The notes beneath the pieces were generated by a model. It did not search any database, was not told where the DNA came from, and was given only the letters and a program-made list of their open reading frames with translations. 62,419 nucleotides of DNA from Kribbella monticola (GTDB lineage Bacteria > Actinomycetota > Actinomycetes > Propionibacteriales > Kribbellaceae). Below, piece after piece: positions 25,798 through 33,952 of this stretch. Position numbers and translations under genes: made by a program. Position 1 is the first letter of the stretch; the number at the start of each line of letters is the position of its first letter. Where the stretch lies: contig NZ_QFXK01000089.1 in NCBI RefSeq assembly GCF_003261635.1, forward strand, positions 1-62,419, read 5' to 3'.

Positions 25798-25828
25798 ACC
25801 CTGGTGTCTCCCCCGGGAGGAGACTCAA
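25798..25828 (-). promoter_or_regulatory. MerR-type autoregulatory promoter, near-leaderless
   Basis: On the reverse strand TTGAGT (complement of 25823-25828) and CAGGGT (complement of 25798-25803) are 19 bp apart, with the imperfect palindrome GTCTCC...GGAGAC (25806-25824) between them. The ATG begins 8 nt after the -10, so the mRNA would start at or within a base of its start codon. Confidence 0.7.
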
Positions 25829-25867
25829 GTCGCCGGCCCTTGTGTCAGGCCGGGAAACGGAAACGGG

Positions 25868-27067
25868 TCAGTTGTGGGCGAAGCGGGTGCGGGGGCGGGC
25901 GAAGGTGACGGCGATGGCGGCGACCAGGGCGCTGGTGATGCCGACGACGACGGGGACCCAGTACGCGTCCGACGCGCCCACCACGTCGACGGCGTGGCCG
26001 GCGACGGCGTTACCAGGGGCTACACCGAGCAGCATGCCGGTCACGGTCCAGGTGATCGCCTCGGTCAGGCGTTCGGGCGGGACCCATTCCTCCACACATG
26101 CGGTCAGCGCAACCATCGTCGGCGCGATCGTCAGCCCCGCGCAGAACAGCAGGACGCCGAGCAGCCACACGGTCCCGACCCATGGCAACGGAGAGAGCGC
26201 GATCGCGAGCAGGACGGTGCCGATCAGCAGCCGTCGCTCGACTGCCGCTCGCCAATGCACCGAGCCGTACCAGAGCCCCGCCAACAGGCTCCCGAAGGCC
26301 CACACAGCCAGTACGACGCCCGACATGGCCGGTTGCCCCTCGGCCGCGGTGAACGCCACTGTGACCACCTCAGCGCTGCCGAGCGTGGCGCCGAGTCCCA
26401 GCCCGATCAGACTGAGCAGCATCAGCGAGAGCCAGGGGAGTGGCGCTTTCTCCGCTCCGTCGGACTTTCCCCGTCCGGGCGGATCCGAGCCGCGCAGCGA
26501 TGCGAACCAGATGCCACCGATCAGCCCGAGCGCACCGGCCGCGCCGAGAGCGGCGTACGGGCTGACCTGGGTGGCGAGCACGGTGACCAGGACGGGACCG
26601 ACGATGAACACGACCTCGTCGCCGACGGCCTCGAGTGCGAACGCGGTCTGGAGAGCGCGACCCCGGCCGAGCAGGTGGTTCCAGCGCGCCCGCGCGAACG
26701 AGCCGACCTGCGGACGGGTGCCCCCGGCAACGAACCCGAGCGCGTACAGCGTCCAGGCCGGCGCATCCGCCCGGACCGCGATCAGCAGGCCGACCAGGGC
26801 CACCGTGCAGAGCACGCTGCCGATCATCGTCAGCGAGCGCTGACCGAAGCGATCGACCAGCCGGCCCTGGATCGGACCGGTGAGCGCCCCCGCGATCACC
26901 GCGACACCCGAGACCGCGCCGGCCAGACCGTACGAACCGCTCTCCCGGGAGATCAGGATGACGATGCCGAGGCCGACCATCGAGATCGGCATACGCCCGA
27001 GGATCCCGGCGATGAAGAAGGCACGGGCGCCGGGGCGGCGCATCAGATGAACGTAAGGCTTCAGCAT
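25868..27067 (-). CDS. MFS transporter (drug-efflux-like)
   Basis: The 399-residue protein has about twelve hydrophobic helices with the MFS loop signature between helices 2 and 3 (GRLVDRFGQRS). The central cytoplasmic loop (about residues 190-215, DPPGRGKSDGAEK) divides the two six-helix halves. Substrate is unknown, but an efflux role is likely from the family and the adjacent MerR regulator. The start is ATG 27067, giving MLKPYVHLMRRPGARAFF; an upstream in-frame extension to 27115 is less likely. It is divergent from the ferrochelatase gene. Confidence 0.88.
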   Translation of the reverse strand: MLKPYVHLMRRPGARAFFIAGILGRMPISMVGLGIVILISRESGSYGLAGAVSGVAVIAGALTGPIQGRLVDRFGQRSLTMIGSVLCTVALVGLLIAVRADAPAWTLYALGFVAGGTRPQVGSFARARWNHLLGRGRALQTAFALEAVGDEVVFIVGPVLVTVLATQVSPYAALGAAGALGLIGGIWFASLRGSDPPGRGKSDGAEKAPLPWLSLMLLSLIGLGLGATLGSAEVVTVAFTAAEGQPAMSGVVLAVWAFGSLLAGLWYGSVHWRAAVERRLLIGTVLLAIALSPLPWVGTVWLLGVLLFCAGLTIAPTMVALTACVEEWVPPERLTEAITWTVTGMLLGVAPGNAVAGHAVDVVGASDAYWVPVVVGITSALVAAIAVTFARPRTRFAHN

Positions 27068-27177
27068 GGGTGATCGACCACACCCTAGCTTTCGCGCGGC
27101 ACCGGCGCCCGCCAATTCCCACCGACCGGCCGGGGCCGTGGTCGGGGTGATTCCACCCGGCCTGAGAACATCGGTAT

Positions 27178-28425
27178 ATGCCCGACCCTCAGTCGCCTGA
27201 CCCTTCGCCGTACGACGCCGTCCTGCTGCTCTCCTTCGGTGGTCCCGAGAAGCCCGAGGACGTGCTGCCCTTCCTGCAGAACGTGACCCGTGGCCGGGGC
27301 ATCCCGGACGAGCGGCTCAAGGAGGTCGGCGAACACTACTACGCGTTCGGCGGCCGCAGCCCGATCAACGACCAGAACCGTGACCTGCTGGCCGCGCTCC
27401 GGGCGTCGTTCGCCGAGATCGGGCTCGACCTGCCGATCTACTGGGGCAACCGCAACTGGGCGCCCTACCTGACCGACACGCTGCGGGAGATGACAGCCGA
27501 CGGCGTACGGCGGGCGGTGGTGATCGTGACGAGCGCCTACCCGTCGTACTCCGGTTGTCGGCAGTACCGCGAGAACCTCGCGGACGCCGTCGCCGAGGTC
27601 GAAGGTGCGCCGGTGATCGACAAGCTGCGCCACTACGCGAACCACCCCGGCTTCGTCGGGTCGTTCGTCGAGTCGACCGCCGCGGCGTTGAGCGAACTGC
27701 CGGAGGGATCGGCGATCGCCTATGTGACGCACTCCATCCCGACCAGCATGAACGCGACGAGCGGTCCGGACGGGAACGGGTACGTCGATTGGCACCTCGA
27801 CGTCGCCGCGGAGATCACGGCCGAGCTCGAGCGGCGGACCGGGGTCGAGCGACGGACCGATCTCGTCTACTGCTCACGGTCCGGGCCGCCGCAAGTGCCG
27901 TGGCTCGAGCCGGACGTCAACGACCACCTCGAGGCGCTCACTCAGGCTGGGGTGCCGGGAGTAGCCGTCGTGCCGATCGGGTTCGTGAGTGACCACATGG
28001 AGGTCATCTACGACCTCGACACCGAGGCGGCGGCGACGGCGGAGAAGCTGGGGCTGCCGATGGCGCGGGCGGCGACACCGGGGACGGACGAGCGGTTCGT
28101 GACGATGCTGCGCGACCTGGTGGTGGAGCGAGCGGCCGCGGAACGCGGTGAGCAGCCGGTTCGCCCCTGCGTCGGCAAACTCGGCCCCGGCTGGGACGCC
28201 TGCCGCCCGGACTGCTGCCCCGCCCCACGCCGGCCAGCGGCACGTAGTACGCGCGAACCCGCACCGGCGATCGACGGCGCGCCCGCAGTACGCAGCACAG
28301 ATGAACCCGCACCGGCGAGCGACGGCGCGCCCGCAGTACGCAGTACAGACGAACCGGTAGCCGAGAGCGGCGGCGCGCCCGCGGCACGTGGTACCGACGA
28401 ATCCAACGAGAAGGAATCCGCATGA
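27178..28425 (+). CDS. hemH: Ferrochelatase (coproporphyrin type) with repeat tail
   Basis: The 415-residue protein is a ferrochelatase. It has LLLSFGGPEKPEDV at the N terminus, the catalytic histidine in THSIPTSMN, and the catalytic glutamate in PIGFVSDHMEVIYDLD. Cysteines in PSYSGCRQY and in a C-terminal CVGKLGPGWDACRPDCC block fit the [2Fe-2S] ligands of actinobacterial enzymes. Gram-positive homologues insert iron into coproporphyrin III and are also named CpfC. The catalytic protein ends near residue 350. Beyond that is an extra tail of 16-residue repeats (STDEPAPASDGAPAVR type) that is not part of the family. The stop overlaps suhB by 4 nt. Confidence 0.93.
   Translation: MPDPQSPDPSPYDAVLLLSFGGPEKPEDVLPFLQNVTRGRGIPDERLKEVGEHYYAFGGRSPINDQNRDLLAALRASFAEIGLDLPIYWGNRNWAPYLTDTLREMTADGVRRAVVIVTSAYPSYSGCRQYRENLADAVAEVEGAPVIDKLRHYANHPGFVGSFVESTAAALSELPEGSAIAYVTHSIPTSMNATSGPDGNGYVDWHLDVAAEITAELERRTGVERRTDLVYCSRSGPPQVPWLEPDVNDHLEALTQAGVPGVAVVPIGFVSDHMEVIYDLDTEAAATAEKLGLPMARAATPGTDERFVTMLRDLVVERAAAERGEQPVRPCVGKLGPGWDACRPDCCPAPRRPAARSTREPAPAIDGAPAVRSTDEPAPASDGAPAVRSTDEPVAESGGAPAARGTDESNEKESA
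28243..28386 (+). repeat. In-frame 48-bp tandem repeat at ferrochelatase C terminus
   Basis: Three 48-nt units (28243-28290, 28291-28338, 28339-28386) plus a partial fourth encode RST(R/D)EP-type 16-residue repeats. Units 1 and 2 are close at DNA level and unit 3 is diverged. The array starts after the last cysteine of the Fe-S block. Confidence 0.85.
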
Positions 28426-29222
28426 GCTCCGAGAATGCCCAGGACCTGCTGAAGCTCGCCACGGAGGTGGCGACCGAGGCGGCCCGGCTGATCGTCGAGC
28501 GCCGTCGCGGCACGATCACCGTCGCCGACACGAAGAGCACCGTGACCGACATCGTCACCGCGGTCGACCGGGAGTCCGAGGAGCTGATCCGGGCCCGCGT
28601 GCTGCAGGCTCGGCCGGACGACTCGTTCCTGGGTGAGGAGGGCGACGACGTCAACGGTTCCAGCGGCGTGCGCTGGGTCGTCGACCCGATCGACGGCACG
28701 GTCAACTACCTGTACGACATCCCGACGTACGCCGTGTCGATCGCCGTCGAGGTCGACGGGCAGACCGTCGCCGGCGTCGTCGTGGACGCGCCCAAGGGGG
28801 AGGTGTTCACCGCGACGCTCGGCGGCGGCGCGTACGCCGACGGCCGGCCGATCCGCGTCTCGGACTGCACCGACCTGGCGAAGGCGCTGGTCGGCACGGG
28901 ATTCGGGTACGACGCGACGCGGCGGCAGGTGCAGGCCGAGGTGATCCAGCAGTTGATCACCAAGGTCCGCGACATCCGGCGGATCGGCGTCGGCGCGATC
29001 GACCTGTGCTACGTCGCCTGCGGACGACTGGACGCGGTCTTCGAACGCGGCCTGAACCCGTGGGACTACGGCGCCGGCGCGCTGATCGCGGCGGAGGCCG
29101 GTGCGATGGTCGGCGGGATGGACGGAGCGCCCGTTTCGCCCGAGATGTCGATCGCTGCCACGCCGGCCGTGTTCAAGCCGCTGCACGATGCTCTCGCTGC
29201 CACGAATCCGCTCAGATCGTGA
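28422..29222 (+). CDS. suhB: Inositol monophosphatase family protein (SuhB-like)
   Basis: The 266-residue protein carries the Li-sensitive phosphatase motifs: the first metal-binding Glu-Glu in FLGEEGDD, DPIDGTVNYLY, and the C-terminal WDYGAGALIAAEAGA. It should hydrolyse inositol-1-phosphate or related sugar phosphates with Mg. In M. tuberculosis the orthologue SuhB (Rv2701c) sits in the same neighbourhood next to the DUF4193-dUTPase genes. It is translationally coupled to the ferrochelatase gene (ATGA). Confidence 0.92.
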   Translation: MSSENAQDLLKLATEVATEAARLIVERRRGTITVADTKSTVTDIVTAVDRESEELIRARVLQARPDDSFLGEEGDDVNGSSGVRWVVDPIDGTVNYLYDIPTYAVSIAVEVDGQTVAGVVVDAPKGEVFTATLGGGAYADGRPIRVSDCTDLAKALVGTGFGYDATRRQVQAEVIQQLITKVRDIRRIGVGAIDLCYVACGRLDAVFERGLNPWDYGAGALIAAEAGAMVGGMDGAPVSPEMSIAATPAVFKPLHDALAATNPLRS

Positions 29223-29501
29223 AGCTGCTTGTAGCTGCGCAGTAGTGTGCACTAATGAGCAATCTGTTGTTCGGTCCTGACACAATTCGCGACACGCGGG
29301 TCACAAGGTGGACCCCGACGCGCGCGAAGGGCCCTCGATAGGGCACAATCTCGGCCTCGGGAGCGGTATGACGCCGGTCCCGGCCTGTCTGTCAAGGGTT
29401 TCGGGGGACCGGGGATTCCAGGGATGGAATTTCTGGGCCGCATTACCCGTTCAAGGGCTCAGCAGGCAACACCACGGGTACGAAGAGGGCAGGGAAACAC
29501 C
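29223..29501. other. Non-coding leader region before DUF4193 gene
   Basis: This 279-nt gap contains no convincing gene. A short inverted repeat TAGTG-TG-CACTA lies near 29243-29254, and TTGTTC/CACAAT-like hexamers are present, but they are not well spaced. In M. tuberculosis the envelope gene cei (Rv2700) sits between suhB and the DUF4193 gene; it is absent here. The gap most likely holds the DUF4193 promoter and a leader. Confidence 0.45.
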
Positions 29502-29801
29502 ATGGCGACTGACTACGACGCCCCGCGCAAGACGGACGAGGACTCCAGCGAGGAGTCGATCGAAGAACTGAAGACTCGCCGTCACGACAAGAACTCCGGC
29601 AAGGTCGACGAGGACGAGGCCGAGGCCGCTGAGAGCTTCGAGCTGCCCGGCGCCGACCTGAGTCACGAAGAGCTGGCAGTGCGGGTGCTCCCGCGCCAGG
29701 CCGACGAGTTCACATGCTCGAGCTGCTTCCTGGTGCACCACCGGAGCCAGCTCGCGAGCAGCAAGAACGGCCAGCTGATCTGCCGCGACTGCGCTGCCTG
29801 A
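29502..29801 (+). CDS. DUF4193 family protein (zinc-ribbon-like)
   Basis: The 99-residue protein begins MATDYDAPRKTDEDSSEES, the standard DUF4193 N terminus. It is strongly acidic for the first 60 residues and ends in a zinc-ribbon-like block with CSSC and CRDC pairs (about residues 73-97). Proteins of this family are near-universal in actinobacteria and have no settled function. The Cys pairs suggest a Zn or Fe-S site. Its place between suhB and the DUF3093/dut genes matches M. tuberculosis Rv2699c. A strong terminator follows. Confidence 0.92.
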   Translation: MATDYDAPRKTDEDSSEESIEELKTRRHDKNSGKVDEDEAEAAESFELPGADLSHEELAVRVLPRQADEFTCSSCFLVHHRSQLASSKNGQLICRDCAA

Positions 29802-29847
29802 CACGACAGCACTCTCGCCCTGCTCGGCTGAGTCCGTACCGAACGGA

Positions 29848-29881
29848 ACGGGACCGACCCCCTTCGCGGGGGCGGTCCCGT
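29848..29881. terminator. Hairpin terminator between DUF4193 and DUF4235 genes
   Basis: ACGGGACCG (29848-29856) pairs with CGGTCCCGT (29873-29881), and CCCCC pairs with GGGGG around a TTCGC loop, with one bulged A at 29857. It lies between convergent genes. Confidence 0.8.
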
Positions 29882-29909
29882 CCGCATGTCTGCAACCAAG
29901 TCCGGCTGG

Positions 29910-30206
29910 TCAGGCCTTCTCGACGTCCTGTCCGGACTTCTTGTCATAACCGGGCGGCAGATGGCCGGTGGACTTCAGGTAGTACTGCGCGGCGCGGCGC
30001 TCGGCGAAGAGCTTCGCCGCCGCTGCTGCGCCACCACTGGCCACGGCCCACGTCACGACCTCGGCATAGCCGGCCTGGTTGCCCTTCGGCGGCTTCCCGC
30101 CGGACCCGAGTTTCCAGGCCGTGGTGACCGCCTTGTTGGCGACCAGGCCCACCACGATCGTGAATGCGGCGAGGACGAGCTTCCAGCCGATCTTGGCTCC
30201 GACCAC
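29910..30206 (-). CDS. DUF4235 family membrane protein
   Basis: The 98-residue protein starts at GTG 30206, 5 nt after GGGAGG. It has a hydrophobic N-terminal helix (VLAAFTIVVGLVANKAVTTAW) and a second one around TWAVASGGAAAAAKLFAERR, the two-helix pattern of DUF4235. The tail (QYYLKSTGHLPPGY) is soluble. Function is unknown; the family is frequent in high-GC Gram-positives. It follows DUF3093 on the same strand with about 30 nt between them and may share its transcript. Confidence 0.85.
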   Translation of the reverse strand: MVGAKIGWKLVLAAFTIVVGLVANKAVTTAWKLGSGGKPPKGNQAGYAEVVTWAVASGGAAAAAKLFAERRAAQYYLKSTGHLPPGYDKKSGQDVEKA

Positions 30207-30237
30207 GACTACCTCCCAGCTATGAGTTCCCCGACAC

Positions 30238-30702
30238 TCAGGATCTTGCCACGCTGCTCTGCGTCAAGGCGGCAGCGAGCTGCTCGGGGTGCTTGGTGGC
30301 GACCAGCCAGTACGGCGTGGGGTCGTGCGGGTCGGTGAGTTCCACCCGTACGGCGCCGGGCAGGTAGCTGCGTAGTACGAGGTAGGCCTTCGGGTCGCAG
30401 TCGCGGCCGAAGGCGTTCCGCGCGTCCTCGCCGGTGAGAGCAACGGCCTTGCCGAGGTACGCCCGGTCGATGCTCGCCCGGCCGGCGCGGAACTTGTCCG
30501 GGTCCACCTCCACCAGCGCACCGCCGTACCGGAGGAACAGCACGGTCAGCAGTACTGCGGCGACGCCGCCGACCGCGGTGCCTGCGATCGTGCCTGCCGG
30601 TACTGCGGTGATCACCCACAGCGTCACGACAGCCACGGCGGCAATCAGCCACCAGCGCACCGGCACGCTCAGACGTTCCCTGTAATGAGCTGCATCGGCC
30701 AC
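30238..30702 (-). CDS. DUF3093 family membrane protein
   Basis: The protein has the DUF3093 start pattern YRERLSVPVRWW, two tight transmembrane helices (about residues 18-60), and a soluble C-terminal domain of about 90 residues ending in PYWLVATKHPEQLAAAL. Its neighbour is dut in most actinobacteria (Rv2698/Rv2697c in M. tuberculosis), as here with one gene between. I chose GTG 30702 because it gives the usual short N terminus; the open frame extends to 30768 but would overlap the divergent thioesterase gene. Function is unknown. Confidence 0.82.
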   Translation of the reverse strand: MADAAHYRERLSVPVRWWLIAAVAVVTLWVITAVPAGTIAGTAVGGVAAVLLTVLFLRYGGALVEVDPDKFRAGRASIDRAYLGKAVALTGEDARNAFGRDCDPKAYLVLRSYLPGAVRVELTDPHDPTPYWLVATKHPEQLAAALTQSSVARS

Positions 30703-30755
30703 GAGGAACAGCCTGGCATGAGAGCTGTCGGAGCGCGTAGGTAGGGTCGCCTCTC

Positions 30756-31313
30756 GTGATCGAGCCACCGACCCGTACGGCGACGCCGCAGCGCGAGCTG
30801 GAGCCAGCAGAGCGTCACCCAGAGGCTCCGGTGCCAGGCACGGTCCTACCGTCGCACTACGAGAACTGCGTGGCCTGTGGTCCGGCGCACCCGACTGGTC
30901 TGCGGCTGGTCACGACGGCAGGCCCCGGCGTGAGCGTCACCGCCGAGTTCACCGTGACCAAGGAGCACCAGGGCGCACCCGGGCTTGCGCACGGCGGCGT
31001 ACTGGCTACTGCCATGGACGAGACGCTCGGTGGGCTCTCCTGGCTACTTCGACGACCGATGGTCACCGGACGGCTGGAGACCGACTACATCCGGCCGGTC
31101 CCGGTCGGAGCCACCCTGTACCTCAGAGCGCTGTGCCTCGGCTTCGACGGCCGGCGGATGTACGCGAACGCCACTGCACGGCTGGGTGGTCCGGACGGGA
31201 GCATCGCGTTACGGGCGAACGCGGTGTTCGTTGTAGTCCCGCCGAAGCATTTCGTCGAGCACGGCACCGACATGACCGCTGAGAACGTCCACGACTACGA
31301 GGTGAACCCATGA
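30756..31313 (+). CDS. PaaI-type hotdog thioesterase
   Basis: The 185-residue protein has a hotdog fold: C-x-x-C-x-P near residue 35 (NCVACGPAHPTGLRL), the catalytic block GLAHGGVLATAMDETLG, and a final strand ALRANAVFVVV. Such enzymes hydrolyse acyl-CoA or aryl-CoA thioesters; the substrate is not known. It starts at GTG 30756, divergent from the DUF3093 gene, and its stop overlaps dut by 4 nt, so the two are co-translated. In mycobacteria this thioesterase is not between these genes, so it is a lineage-specific insertion in the block. Confidence 0.88.
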   Translation: MIEPPTRTATPQRELEPAERHPEAPVPGTVLPSHYENCVACGPAHPTGLRLVTTAGPGVSVTAEFTVTKEHQGAPGLAHGGVLATAMDETLGGLSWLLRRPMVTGRLETDYIRPVPVGATLYLRALCLGFDGRRMYANATARLGGPDGSIALRANAVFVVVPPKHFVEHGTDMTAENVHDYEVNP

Positions 31314-31762
31314 CCGAGGTACTGATCCAGCGGCTCGACCCGGAGCTCGCAGTACCGGCGTACGCACATCCTGGTGACGCCGGTGCGGACCTGGTGACCA
31401 CGACCGACGTCACGCTGAAGCCGGGGGAGCGGGCGCTGGTCGGTACCGGCATCGCGATCGCCTTGCAGGACGGGTACGCCGCGTTCGTGCACCCCCGCTC
31501 CGGACTGGCCGCGAAGCACGGCGTCACACTCGTCAACGCGCCGGGCACGGTCGATGCGGGCTACCGTGGCGAGATCAAGGTGTGCCTGATCAACACCGAC
31601 ACCTCGGCCGAGGTCACGCTGCGCCGCGGCGACCGGATCGCCCAGTTGGTGATCCAGCGGGTCGAGAAGGCCAGGTTCGTCGAGGTGGCGACTTTGCCGG
31701 GTTCGGCCCGGGGTACCGGTGGGCACGGATCGACCGGTGGATTTGGTGATGTGACACGCTGA
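31310..31762 (+). CDS. dut: dUTP diphosphatase (dUTPase)
   Basis: The 150-residue protein has all five trimeric dUTPase motifs: HPGDAGADL (I), PRSGLAAKHG (II), GTVDAGYRGE (III), RRGDRIAQLV (IV) and the glycine-rich arm RGTGGHGSTGGFG (V). It cleaves dUTP to dUMP and pyrophosphate, keeping uracil out of DNA and supplying dTMP synthesis. Its stop is 100 nt upstream of the DUF3710 gene, as in other actinobacteria. Confidence 0.97.
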   Translation: MTEVLIQRLDPELAVPAYAHPGDAGADLVTTTDVTLKPGERALVGTGIAIALQDGYAAFVHPRSGLAAKHGVTLVNAPGTVDAGYRGEIKVCLINTDTSAEVTLRRGDRIAQLVIQRVEKARFVEVATLPGSARGTGGHGSTGGFGDVTR

Positions 31763-31861
31763 CCGGGTGCACTCCGTTGACCTGCGGAGTGCGCGAGACT
31801 ACGGCGGCCGTGACTAGGCGCCCGTGGATATGACTGACGATCGAGGAAGTAGGCAAGCGCA

Positions 31862-32545
31862 GTGATCTTCCGCCGCAAGGCCAAGAACGACGAGGCCGAG
31901 ACGACTGGTGGTTTCTTCGGCGACGACGAGGCGACGGCCGAGGAGACCGGCGCTGAATCCGGCTCCGGGGAGCCGCGGGGCGAAGGGCCGTTCGACTCCA
32001 ACGAGGTGGACCCGGCGATCCTGACCGCCGAGGACCGGATCGACCTGGGCGCGCTGGTGATCACCGGGATGCCCGGGATGGAGCTGCGGTTGCAGGTCGA
32101 CGAGGCCAGCGGCGACGTCCAGGCGGTTCTGCTGGTGCTGGAGGACTCCGCACTGGAGTTGCGCGCCTTCGCGGCACCGAAGACCTCGGGCATCTGGGCC
32201 GAGGTACGCCGGGAGATCGCCGCCGAGGCGACTCGGATGGGCGGCACCGCGTCGGAGACCGAGGGCCCGTTCGGGACCGAGCTCGTCCTCGTCGTACCGG
32301 TCGAGGACCCCGAGGGGCAGATCTTCAGCCAGACCTCGCGGGTCATCGGTATCGACGGGCCGCGCTGGCTGCTGCGCGCGACCGTGCTGGGTCGTGCCGC
32401 GGTCGAGCCCGACGCCGCTCCGCCGATGGAGCAGTCGCTGCGCAACGTCGTCGTCGTCCGGGGCAGCGAGCCGATGGCGCCGCGCGAATCGCTGGCCCTG
32501 CGGCTGCCCGCCGGCGCCCAGCCGGTGGACGAGGAAGAGGCCTGA
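31862..32545 (+). CDS. DUF3710 family protein
   Basis: The 227-residue protein begins MIFRRKAKNDEAE, has an acidic linker, and from about residue 45 a conserved domain starting GPFDSNEVDP. This layout is characteristic of DUF3710, found next to dut across actinobacteria (Rv2696c). No catalytic motif is evident. The start is GTG 31862; the ribosome site is poor, as in many GTG starts here. Function is unknown. Confidence 0.9.
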   Translation: MIFRRKAKNDEAETTGGFFGDDEATAEETGAESGSGEPRGEGPFDSNEVDPAILTAEDRIDLGALVITGMPGMELRLQVDEASGDVQAVLLVLEDSALELRAFAAPKTSGIWAEVRREIAAEATRMGGTASETEGPFGTELVLVVPVEDPEGQIFSQTSRVIGIDGPRWLLRATVLGRAAVEPDAAPPMEQSLRNVVVVRGSEPMAPRESLALRLPAGAQPVDEEEA

Positions 32546-32600
32546 TCCGAGATGTCCGGATACCGGCCGAGCACGGTCACGAGCGGATTACACTGGGCCC

Positions 32601-32990
32601 ATGGGTAGCGACAAACCCGCGGGGCTGTGGAAGCGCGCCTTCCGGGGCCTTGCCGGAGACCGGGACGAGCAAGACGCTGAGGTACTGAAGGACTACGCGT
32701 CCGGCTGTGGCGCACGGTCCATCACCGGCTGCCGTGACCGCGAGATGGTCACGCTGTACGGGACGCTGCGGACGATCACCTTCAGCCCGCGCGGCGGCGT
32801 ACCGGCTCTCGAAGGAGAGCTGTACGACGGCACCGGCACGGTGAAGCTGATCTGGCTCGGTCGGCGCAAGATCGCCGGGATCCACCCGGGATCGGAACTG
32901 ATCGCGTCCGGGCGGATCGGTGTCGTGGACGGGGACCGGGTGATGTTCAACCCGAGGTACGAACTCCGTCCCGCGGCAGCCCATGGCTGA
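32601..32990 (+). CDS. OB-fold nucleic acid binding protein
   Basis: The 129-residue protein is a RecG-wedge/tRNA-anticodon-type OB fold: MVTLYGTLRTITFSP, a loop, LEGELYDGTGTVKLIWLGRR, then IHPGSELIASGRIGV and FNPRYEL. The orthologue Rv2694c occupies the same position in M. tuberculosis. Nucleic-acid binding is likely from the fold, but its target is unknown. It overlaps the DUF3159 gene by 8 nt. Confidence 0.9.
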   Translation: MGSDKPAGLWKRAFRGLAGDRDEQDAEVLKDYASGCGARSITGCRDREMVTLYGTLRTITFSPRGGVPALEGELYDGTGTVKLIWLGRRKIAGIHPGSELIASGRIGVVDGDRVMFNPRYELRPAAAHG

Positions 32991-33798
32991 GCCCAGCAGC
33001 CGCCGGCACGACGGCCTCGACGAGGACCTGGACGAGAAACTGGTTGAGATCCTCAAGCCGGAGCTCGAGGCAGCCGAGTCGGTGCTGACCGACGAGTCGT
33101 CTTCGTCGGACGCGCCTGCAGCCGAGCCGCGGGTGGCTCGGCCGGCGACAACGGACAAGGACTTCTTCCACGCACTCGGTGGCTGGGGTGCTCTGCTCGA
33201 CATCGGCCTGCCGTGGATCGCGTTCCTGATCGTCTACGGTGCCAGCGACCACAACCTGAAGCTCGCGCTGATCGTGGCCGTCGCCTCGGGTGCCGCAGTC
33301 GCACTGCTCCGCCTGCTGCGCCGCCAACCGCTGCGTAACGTGGCGGGCGGTTTCGTGGGCGTCCTGATCTCGGCTTGGGTCGCCAACCGCAGTGGCCGCG
33401 CCGAAGACGTCTACCTGCCGGGCTTGCTGGTCAACCTCGGCTACGGCGCTCTGTACCTGCTGACCGTCGTCTTCCGCTGGCCGTTGTTCGGCGTCCTGTA
33501 CGGCGTGATCACGCAAACCGGGACCGCCTGGCGCCGAGACCCAGCCATGCTCCGCGGCTTCAGCCGAGCCACCCTGGTCTTCGTAGGCCTCTTCGCCGTC
33601 CGGCTGATCGTCCAGGTGCCGTTGTACCTGACCCACAGCCTGAACGCCCTGGGCATCGCCAAGGTCGGTCTCGGTCTCCCGTTCTACGCCCTCGCCCTCT
33701 GGCTGGCCTACGCAGTGCTCCGCGGCTCACTCCCCGCCGACAAGTGGGACGAAGCCCGCGACCACGTAACCCACCTCCTCCGAGGCGGCAAGAAGTAG
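32983..33798 (+). CDS. DUF3159 family membrane protein
   Basis: The 271-residue protein has an acidic soluble N terminus (about 60 residues), then the DUF3159 domain with about six hydrophobic helices. The domain opens with KDFFHALGGWGALLDIGLPW and includes the basic loop LLRLLRRQPLRN. It corresponds to Rv2693c. Function is unknown. It ends just before an inverted-repeat element, and in the expected order the TrkA genes should follow directly; instead an AbiEi/DUF559 gene intervenes. Confidence 0.9.
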   Translation: MAEPSSRRHDGLDEDLDEKLVEILKPELEAAESVLTDESSSSDAPAAEPRVARPATTDKDFFHALGGWGALLDIGLPWIAFLIVYGASDHNLKLALIVAVASGAAVALLRLLRRQPLRNVAGGFVGVLISAWVANRSGRAEDVYLPGLLVNLGYGALYLLTVVFRWPLFGVLYGVITQTGTAWRRDPAMLRGFSRATLVFVGLFAVRLIVQVPLYLTHSLNALGIAKVGLGLPFYALALWLAYAVLRGSLPADKWDEARDHVTHLLRGGKK

Positions 33799-33799
33799 C

Positions 33800-33903
33800 C
33801 CGTACCTGCAGCCAGGCAGTGGTGCCGCTTCCGGCTTCGTCGCCCGCTTGGTGGATGACGACAAAGGGGCGGATTGGGGACTACTGCCTGGCTGGCGGTA
33901 CGG
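33800..33903. repeat. Inverted-repeat element, left copy
   Basis: Arms 33800-33820 and 33883-33903 (21 nt each) match at 19 of 21 positions as an inverted repeat around 62 nt. The arm contains CCGTACCTGCAGCCAGGCAG. A related element with the same arm sequence (CCGTACCTCCAGCCAGGCAG) lies at 34857-34960. The element follows the DUF3159 stop at once and could serve as terminator as well as a repeat. Confidence 0.75.
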
Positions 33904-33952
33904 CTGTGGATAGACGGCTCTGCGCCAAGCGGAAAGACGACATCCTTGACCC

